From Alitiscatomonas aceti (lineage in GTDB: Bacteria; Bacillota; Clostridia; Lachnospirales; Lachnospiraceae), in the NCBI RefSeq assembly GCF_025567195.1, contig NZ_JAOQJF010000057.1:1-9275 (forward strand): 9,275 nucleotides of DNA, read 5' to 3'. The notes beneath the pieces are model-generated. The model saw nothing but the letters and a program-made list of their open reading frames with translations. It was not told where the DNA came from and did not search any database. This document shows positions 5,381-9,275 of the stretch, piece by piece (position 1 is the first letter of the stretch; each line of letters begins with the position of its first letter). The position numbers were made by a program, and so were the translations under genes.

Positions 5381-5635
5381 ATGGATATACGGAGCAGGGC
5401 GCAGCATGAGGAAAAGATTCTGGAACACCAGATAAAGACGCTGACCCGAAAAGAGCGGACGCACCGGCTCTGTACCAGAGGGGCGGAGTTGGAAAGATAC
5501 CTGCCCCACCCGGAGCTTTTGCCGGAGGAACAGGTCAAACTGTTCTTGAAGCTGCTCTTTCATCGGGACAGCACCCGGCAGCTCATAGAACAGATATTTG
5601 CCGGAACCGGCACAGAAAAGGAGGACACGGAATGA
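5381..5635 (+). CDS. DUF3847-type small protein of clostridial mobile elements
   Basis: This 84-residue protein has a charged helical start (QHEEKILEHQIKTL) followed by the diagnostic RKERTHRLCTRGAELERYLP, then a helical end with EEQVKLFLKLLFH. Members of this family occur almost only on integrative elements, next to transfer genes; their function is unknown. ATG at 5381 has no convincing ribosome site. The frame is open upstream well past 5330 with no other start, and typical relatives have a longer N-terminal helix. The 5' end may therefore have been lost or replaced when it was joined to the regulator's promoter region. The stop overlaps the next gene by four bases (ATGA), so the two are translationally coupled. 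Confidence 0.72.
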   Translation: MDIRSRAQHEEKILEHQIKTLTRKERTHRLCTRGAELERYLPHPELLPEEQVKLFLKLLFHRDSTRQLIEQIFAGTGTEKEDTE

Positions 5636-5952
5636 ATGTGAAATTTTCAAAGGACGAGCTGGCTATGGTTTACCAGTACGCCGCCGCCACGAAACAGGAA
5701 ACTCTTGCCGGACTTCGGGAAATCATGCCGGTCATTCGTGACAGGCAGGCGAGGGAGATTGTGGAAAGCACAATTCGAAAGCTGGACGCTATCCCGGAGC
5801 CGGAGTGCCGCCGCTTTATCGCTGACACCAGACAGCGGTTTATCCAGAAGCGGGACAATTCAATCCGGCGCAGGCTGGCGGAAGCAAAGGCGCAGACGAG
5901 AGAGAAAACGCCCCATTCCAAGAGAAAAGAGCCAGACCGGGAACGGTCATAA
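5632..5952 (+). CDS. Probable TTRAP-like (transposon-transfer assisting) small protein
   Basis: This 106-residue protein begins MNVKFSKDELAMVYQYAAATKQETLAGLREI and has a second helical block ending in ESTIRKLDAIPEPE. That spacing of hydrophobic residues resembles the TTRAP family (PF14203), found beside transfer genes of Tn916- and Tn1549-like elements. The tail (about 65-106) is strongly basic (QRFIQKRDNSIRRRLAEAK...), which suggests nucleic-acid binding and is longer than in usual members. The start overlaps the DUF3847 stop (ATGA), with a strong AAAAGGAGG eight bases upstream. It lies directly before the oriT-like hairpin, in keeping with a transfer role. The family call is from pattern memory and moderate. 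Confidence 0.6.
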   Translation: MNVKFSKDELAMVYQYAAATKQETLAGLREIMPVIRDRQAREIVESTIRKLDAIPEPECRRFIADTRQRFIQKRDNSIRRRLAEAKAQTREKTPHSKRKEPDRERS

Positions 5953-5981
5953 TAGCTTCCAGAGCGGTAAGCGTGGCTTCC

Positions 5982-5996
5982 CCCTCTGAAAGAGGG
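5982..5996. repeat. Small hairpin beside the oriT candidate
   Basis: CCCTCT (5982-5987) and AGAGGG (5991-5996) pair around a GAA loop. Its right arm shares GGG (5994-5996) with the larger inverted repeat, so the two folds compete. Confidence 0.5.
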
Positions 5997-6036
5997 CGCA
6001 ATTATACACCACTTCGGGAAGTGGTGCATTGCGCCC
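5994..6036. other. oriT-like nested inverted repeat
   Basis: The outer arms GGGCGCAAT (5994-6002) and ATTGCGCCC (6028-6036) are perfect, as are the inner arms CACCACTTC (6007-6015) and GAAGTGGTG (6018-6026). The inner stem has a tight CGGG-type loop. A long, interrupted hairpin in a non-coding stretch after DUF3847/TTRAP-like genes is where clostridial mobilizable elements carry the origin of transfer, normally followed by a relaxase gene. No relaxase is present here. A bidirectional terminator is an alternative, but there is no T-run. The rest of 5953-6318 holds a tandem repeat and promoter-like boxes, with no gene seen. Confidence 0.55.
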
Positions 6037-6171
6037 TGCCGGGGGCGTCCTGCGGACAGCAGATGATTTTCGTTTCGCTCCTATCATCACAGGGGACGTT
6101 ACACTTCCCCTGCGCTGGCCCCGCCAGCTACCCCTTTGTGGACTTGCCGCCCGGAACTACCTTGCATTGCA

Positions 6172-6191
6172 AACTATTTCCAACTATTTCC
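6172..6191. repeat. Two tandem copies of AACTATTTCC
   Basis: AACTATTTCC occurs at 6172-6181 and again at 6182-6191 without any gap or mismatch. It lies about 135 bases past the oriT-like hairpin. It may be a protein-binding pair or a chance duplication. Confidence 0.6.
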
Positions 6192-6240
6192 GCCCGACAA
6201 GTTTTCCGAAATCCAGCTATACTTTTTCAATGGGATAGCG

Positions 6241-6246
6241 TATAAT
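6241..6246 (+). promoter_or_regulatory. -10 box ahead of the CPBP gene
   Basis: A perfect TATAAT lies 72 bases before the CPBP start, without a clear -35 at 16-18 bp. A second possibility is CCGACA (6194-6199) with TATACT (6218-6223), 18 bp apart. The GC-rich element sequence changes to AT-rich sequence in this zone, so the junction may have created or brought the promoter. Confidence 0.4.
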
Positions 6247-6318
6247 GAAGCCAGTGAAAAATCGGAATTTATTGAAAAGTTGACTGGAATAAACTATATA
6301 GATTTAGGAGAACACTGA

Positions 6319-6861
6319 ATGAAAACAAATTCAAAATTGCGTACTTCGCTTATTATTTATGCCATGATACTTTATGGTTTATGGAGCTTATTAGAATTGT
6401 ACTTGAAAACCCAAATTGGAATTGACGAATTTACAAAAGAAGTATATATCAAGCTTGTGTTCTGGCTTTTTCCTGCAATCGTGATTCATTTTCGTTTTAG
6501 TGACAATATGTTCGTCAAAAAGGAAGAAATGTATCTATTAAGGAAAAACTGCTGGATATTTATTCCAATAATGCTATTATTTACAATTTATATTTTTATA
6601 AGTGAATACTTGACCAATAGTAAGATTACGATAAGCGAGTCTTTTGGAATAAACACTGTAGTAGAGGTTCTTTCTATAGCTATTGGAGAAGAAATGGTTT
6701 TTAGAGGACTGTTTTTGAATGCTATATTGAACGATAAGAAAAAGTATCTTGCTGTGTTTATCAATTCTTTGATGTTTTTAATTATTCATTTTCCTGCGTG
6801 GATTCAAGGCGATATTTTTATTTCGGTATTCACAAGTGGAGGATTCATCTGTTTTCGGTAA
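6319..6861 (+). pseudogene. CPBP (CAAX-protease-like) intramembrane protease, C-terminally truncated
   Basis: The 180-residue product has hydrophobic spans at about 9-27, 43-58, 79-97, 111-123 and 142-157. The first CPBP motif is EExxxR (Glu124-Glu125...Arg129) and the second is FxxxH (Phe153...His157). Family members are membrane metal-independent proteases; in Firmicutes many act in bacteriocin self-immunity or processing, and the substrate here is unknown. The usual third conserved segment and last helices are missing, as the frame stops shortly after TSGGF, about 30 bases before the apparent IS21 end. It is therefore probably broken by that insertion. Start: ATG with AGGAG (6307-6311) seven bases upstream. 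The gene is much more AT-rich than its neighbours and occupies the place where a relaxase gene would be expected, which suggests a separate origin. Confidence 0.82.
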
Positions 6862-6896
6862 AATAGAAATCGAGCAAAAGGGCGCCAAAATGTGAG

Positions 6897-6942
6897 CACC
6901 CCAAATGGCACAAAAAATGAGCCATTGTCAACACCCCCAAAT
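6897..6942. repeat. Repeated motifs at the IS21 left end
   Basis: CACCCCAAAT (6897-6906) recurs as CACCCCCAAAT (6932-6942), and AATGGC (6904-6909) is inverted as GCCATT (6921-6926). IS21-family ends carry multiple transposase-binding repeats, and these are the likely sites. Confidence 0.5.
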
Positions 6943-6991
6943 TATAGCTACCATTAGTTTGTGTCGAATAAACTAAGGAGGTAGCGGAAAG

Positions 6992-8494
6992 GTGTTAAGA
7001 ATGGCTCAAGTGCAGTATATCAAAGATCTCTACGAAAATGAAGAGAAAAGTTTGCGGGAAATATCCCGCATCACGGGTCACAGCTTTGAAACTGTCCAGA
7101 AATACGCCCAGAAGGAAAACTGGAGCGAGGACAATCTCCCGGATACTGAGCCAACGAGTTATCCGGTGCTGGGGAAGTTCATTCCTATTGTGGACAGCTG
7201 GCTGGAAGCAGATCGCAAGGTGCCAAGAAAGCAGCGGCATACAGCCTGGCGACTTTTCTGTCGCCTACGGGACGAGTACGGATTTACAGGCAGCTACTCC
7301 AGCGTGAAGCGATATGTCCGCAAGAAGAAGTATGTGATGAAAGTCCAAAGTGCAGGTTTCCTTCCTCTGGAACGCACACCCGGATGTGGTCAAGTGGATT
7401 TCGGCGAGTTCCTGTATTACGATGCCGGAGGGCAGGAGCAGAAGGGCTACGCTCTGACCATCTCCTTCCCGCACTCTAATATGGGTTATACGCAAGCATT
7501 CCCCTCGCAGAACCAGGAGTGCCTGCTGGAAGGGATGAAGCGCATCTTTGAACACATGGGCGGTGTACCTCCCCGGCTTCGTTTCGATAACATGACCACC
7601 GCTGTTGCACAGGTTTTGCGGGGCACTGAGCGATCTCTCACAGAGGGTTTCAGCCGTTTTATGCTGCACTACCGTTTCCAGGCCGAGTTCTGTAATCCGG
7701 CCTCTGGCAACGAGAAGGGCAATGTGGAGAACAAGGTTGGATACAGCCGCAGAAATGCCTTTGTGCCGGTTCCCACCATTACTTCCTTTGAAAAGTTTAA
7801 TGAGGAATACCTGTGGGGCTGGTGCGAAAAGGATGCCCAGCGTGACCACTACATCCACAAGATTCCGATCCGGGAACTGTGGCAGGCAGATGCGGATGCG
7901 CTGCTGAATCTGCCGGATTATCCATTCACGGTATTCCGCTATTCTACGCTGACTGTGAGCAAGACCGGTTTTGTGGTGATTGACACGAACCGGTATGGAC
8001 TGTCCCCGGCACTGGCTGGCGAGGTGGTACAGGCCAAAATCTTCTTTGACCACATTGAATTTTTCCACGACCACCATGCTGTTGGTACCTTCCGGCGCAG
8101 TTACAAGCAGAATGATGAGATCTATGACTGGACGCAGTATGTGTCCACTCTCTGCAAAAAGCCCCGGGCAATGGAAAATACCCGGTTCTTCCACCAGATG
8201 CCGCAACAATGGCAGACTTACTTGGCCTCCACACAAGGCAAAGAGCGCAAGAACGCCTTACAACTTCTCAGCGAAATTGTGAACGACGGCAATGCTGACC
8301 TGTGCGACGATGCATTGGAGCTGGCCGCACAGAACGGAAGAACCGATACGGACAGCCTGCGCCAGTGCTACTACATGGTTGCGAAAAAGGAATACCGGCC
8401 TGACCCATTGCAGTTGACTTCCGGCCCAATGCTGAACTACAATCCCAATCTTTCCATTTACGATGGCCTGATGGGAGGCGATGCCCATGGCTGA
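6992..8494 (+). CDS. istA: IS21-family transposase IstA
   Basis: The product is 500 residues. An N-terminal helix-turn-helix (about 20-42: LREISRITGHSFETVQKYAQ) binds the IS ends. The DDE catalytic core follows, with Asp136 (GQVDFGE), Asp199 (RFDNM) and Glu246 (NEKGNVENKVGY). The C-terminal part has the beta-barrel-like region (TLTVSKTGFVVIDTNRYGLSPALAGE) seen in integrase relatives. All three acidic residues and the full family length are present, so the protein looks functional. GTG at 6992 is used because AAGGAGG (6975-6981) lies ten bases before it; ATG at 7001 with GGAAAGG is the alternative. The stop overlaps the istB start region, which is the usual coupling in this family. Transposition would still need IstB, which is broken in this copy. 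Confidence 0.95.
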   Translation: MLRMAQVQYIKDLYENEEKSLREISRITGHSFETVQKYAQKENWSEDNLPDTEPTSYPVLGKFIPIVDSWLEADRKVPRKQRHTAWRLFCRLRDEYGFTGSYSSVKRYVRKKKYVMKVQSAGFLPLERTPGCGQVDFGEFLYYDAGGQEQKGYALTISFPHSNMGYTQAFPSQNQECLLEGMKRIFEHMGGVPPRLRFDNMTTAVAQVLRGTERSLTEGFSRFMLHYRFQAEFCNPASGNEKGNVENKVGYSRRNAFVPVPTITSFEKFNEEYLWGWCEKDAQRDHYIHKIPIRELWQADADALLNLPDYPFTVFRYSTLTVSKTGFVVIDTNRYGLSPALAGEVVQAKIFFDHIEFFHDHHAVGTFRRSYKQNDEIYDWTQYVSTLCKKPRAMENTRFFHQMPQQWQTYLASTQGKERKNALQLLSEIVNDGNADLCDDALELAAQNGRTDTDSLRQCYYMVAKKEYRPDPLQLTSGPMLNYNPNLSIYDGLMGGDAHG

Positions 8495-8913
8495 GCAGAT
8501 TGAACTGATGATGCGGCAGGTGAAGCTGGGCGGTATGGCAAAGGGCTGGCGTTCTGTACAGTACGAGAACACCGAGCAGTATGTGACCGAGCTTCTAAAG
8601 CTGGAGTTGCAGGAGCGAGAGGCCAACCGTATTAACCGCATGGTGAAAACAGCAGGGTTCCGTGTACTGAAAACCCTGGATGAGTTTGTCTGGAATTCTG
8701 CCATTGAACTTCCCAGCGGCTTAACGCAGGAATATATGACTGATCTGCACTTTCTCACCCCAAAGGAAAACCTGATCTTTATGGGAACGGTTGGTACAGG
8801 CAAGACACATCTTGCAACGGCTATTGCCCTGAAAGCTTGCCAGGAAGGACGAAAGGTGCGGTTCTTTACCGCAGCCGGTCTTGCCAATCTCCTGCTCGAG
8901 AAGAACAACAAAG
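8487..8913 (+). pseudogene. istB: IS21 helper ATPase IstB, truncated by IS insertion
   Basis: ATG at 8487 is preferred over 8481 because GGGAGG (8473-8478) is then eight bases away. It overlaps the istA stop by eight bases. The product shows the N-terminal IstB helices (IELMMRQVKLGGMAKGW...) and the Walker A motif GTVGTGKT (about codons 100-107). Recognisable IstB sequence ends after LLLEKN. The frame then runs into IS3 sequence to a stop at 9003-9005. Walker B, the sensor motifs and the rest of the AAA+ domain (a complete protein is about 250 residues) are missing, so it should be inactive. Confidence 0.9.
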
Positions 8914-9163
8914 TGATATTGTCAATATTGGTTGACACATTTATCTCAAAGATATCACTGCCTATGCAGCCTGTTCCAGAGATTGGTAGTATCTCTGTCG
9001 CTTAATTATCGGAGGAAGCCCACCATTGGCCGAGCAGATCCTCCTGTTATTCCAGTAACTGATGAAGTATCTCCAAATGAGAACCTTCAGTCCCTCTATG
9101 GTCATAGTCTCCGTATTGTAGCGGTCATAGAGAAGCTCGCTTTTCATTCTGGCCCACATGCTT
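8914..9163 (-). mobile_element. 3' end of an IS3-family element, truncated by a second IS
   Basis: The outer end starts TGATATTG at 8914, inside istB, and reads inward to GTTGACACA (8931-8939). The transposase C-terminus follows on the minus strand. The element is cut at about 9163 by another IS. An outward-facing TTGACA (8925-8920 on the minus strand) lies six bases from the tip, a feature of IS3-family right ends. Confidence 0.75.
8962..9162 (-). pseudogene. IS3-family transposase, C-terminal fragment
   Basis: The last 66 residues of a DDE transposase (OrfB) are read on the minus strand up to TAG at 8964-8962. They include SMWARMKSELLYDRY, WRYFISYWNNRRI and NGGLPPIIKRQRYYQSL. The pattern ES-(F/W)-x-x-(L/M)-K-E followed by YIxxYNxxRxxxxLxxxxP is typical of the IS3 family downstream of the catalytic Glu. 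Here the conserved residue before Ser is no longer Glu, and homology stops at 9162, where the next IS begins. Both catalytic Asp and the Glu are absent, so this is inactive. Confidence 0.85.
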
Positions 9164-9275
9164 TGAAGTGCTATACTAATGTTGTAACAGGAGTGGCTAA
9201 TAAGATATAATCAATCTTATAAAGAAAAGAGGTACACATTATGCCACAGAGTTACACCCCTGAATTTAAAAAGAA
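9164..9275 (+). mobile_element. Left end of a second IS3-family (IS150-like) element, partial
   Basis: The tip is placed at TGAAGTGC (9164), directly after the last codon recognisable as the older transposase. Its layout, with TGTTG around bases 17-21, resembles IS150-type left ends. It continues beyond the window. Its promoter is probably TTGTAA (9182-9187) with TATAAT (9206-9211), 18 bp apart. Confidence 0.6.
9241..9275 (+). CDS. IS3-family OrfA (HTH transposase subunit), partial
   Basis: ATG at 9241 opens MPQSYTPEFKK and runs off the window. This start is typical of the helix-turn-helix OrfA of IS3/IS150-type elements (S-x-E-F-K pattern). AGAGG (9228-9232) is a fair ribosome site. The first eleven codons are visible, and the family call also uses the IS end at 9164. 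Confidence 0.72.
   Translation, partial: MPQSYTPEFKK

Larger units (their letters stand above)
6891..8913 (+). mobile_element. IS21-family insertion sequence, interrupted in istB
   Basis: It contains an intact istA and the 5' part of istB. The left end is placed at TGTGAGCACCCC (6891), by the TG tip and the start of repeated motifs; the exact base is uncertain (6842-6891). The right end is not seen, because an IS3-family element enters istB at 8914. IS21-family elements move by a DDE transposase (IstA) with an AAA+ helper (IstB). Confidence 0.85.

Noticed and set aside
5270..5650. 126-codon minus-strand frame
   Set aside because: It covers the promoter and operator of the XRE gene and the DUF3847 gene, has no ribosome site or recognisable domain, and conflicts with better-supported features.
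7265..8236. 323-codon open frame on the minus strand
   Set aside because: It lies wholly inside istA on the opposite strand, shows no family motif, and istA has a complete DDE triad and coupling to istB. It is a shadow of GC-rich coding sequence.
8258..8938. 226-codon minus-strand frame
   Set aside because: It is antisense to istA and istB, spans the IS junction at 8914, and shows no domain.
9162..9181. CYNIS... upstream of SMWARMK as continuing transposase
   Set aside because: It starts like the CYDN motif, but the spacing is one codon too long and the catalytic Glu is missing. The stretch coincides with the left end of the next IS, so the resemblance is probably chance.
1..9275. CRISPR array, tRNA or rRNA
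   Set aside because: No regularly spaced repeats, cloverleaf with a CCA-type acceptor, or rRNA-like conserved blocks were seen on either strand.

Overview
This window looks like accessory DNA from a gut-type Clostridia (Firmicutes, Lachnospiraceae/Ruminococcaceae-like). The evidence is AGGAGG ribosome sites, sigma-A promoters, a CIRCE heat-shock operator, and a gene set typical of clostridial integrative or mobilizable elements: a large serine recombinase with a DUF4368-type tail, XRE regulators, a DUF3847 protein, a TTRAP-like small protein and an oriT-like hairpin. No rRNA, tRNA or CRISPR array is visible. Identifications rest on reading the sequence; no database search was made. A 216-base run of N (3718-3933) shows this is a scaffolded assembly.

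Layout. Bases 1-87 are the 5' end of an IS3-type insertion sequence whose gene runs leftward off the window. It abuts the C-terminal part of a large serine recombinase (88-909), which has lost its catalytic N-terminus. Next come a small Cro/CI-type regulator behind a good extended -10 promoter (1171-1428), a CorA-type metal transporter (1484-2329), and an Hsp20 chaperone (2525-2989) behind a CIRCE operator overlapping a sigma-A promoter. A second XRE regulator (3116-3442, minus) diverges from an unrecognised membrane protein gene interrupted by the assembly gap (3570-4416). A third, larger XRE regulator (4461-5273, minus) converges on that gene and diverges from a DUF3847 gene and a TTRAP-like gene (5381-5952) that overlap by four bases. 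A long nested inverted repeat at 5994-6036 is the best oriT candidate, but no relaxase follows. Instead there is an AT-rich CPBP (CAAX-protease-like) membrane protein gene, itself truncated (6319-6861).

The right third is a nested pile of insertion sequences. An IS21-family element (about 6891 onward; istA complete, istB cut after its Walker A motif) is interrupted at 8913/8914 by the 3' end of an IS3-family element. That element is in turn cut at about 9163/9164 by another IS3-family (IS150-like) element, whose OrfA starts at 9241 and runs off the window.

How it fits together. The sequence reads as a decayed mobile-element mosaic. Integration (recombinase) and transfer (oriT without relaxase) functions are broken or missing here. 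The HrcA-type stress cargo (CorA, Hsp20) and three regulators appear intact. The most notable non-gene signals are the CIRCE/promoter overlap, a short reading frame ahead of hsp20 that resembles the Hsp20 N-terminus, a hairpin masking the ribosome site of the left IS gene, and two matching IS3 ends that would assemble a junction promoter with a 17-bp spacer if joined in a circle.
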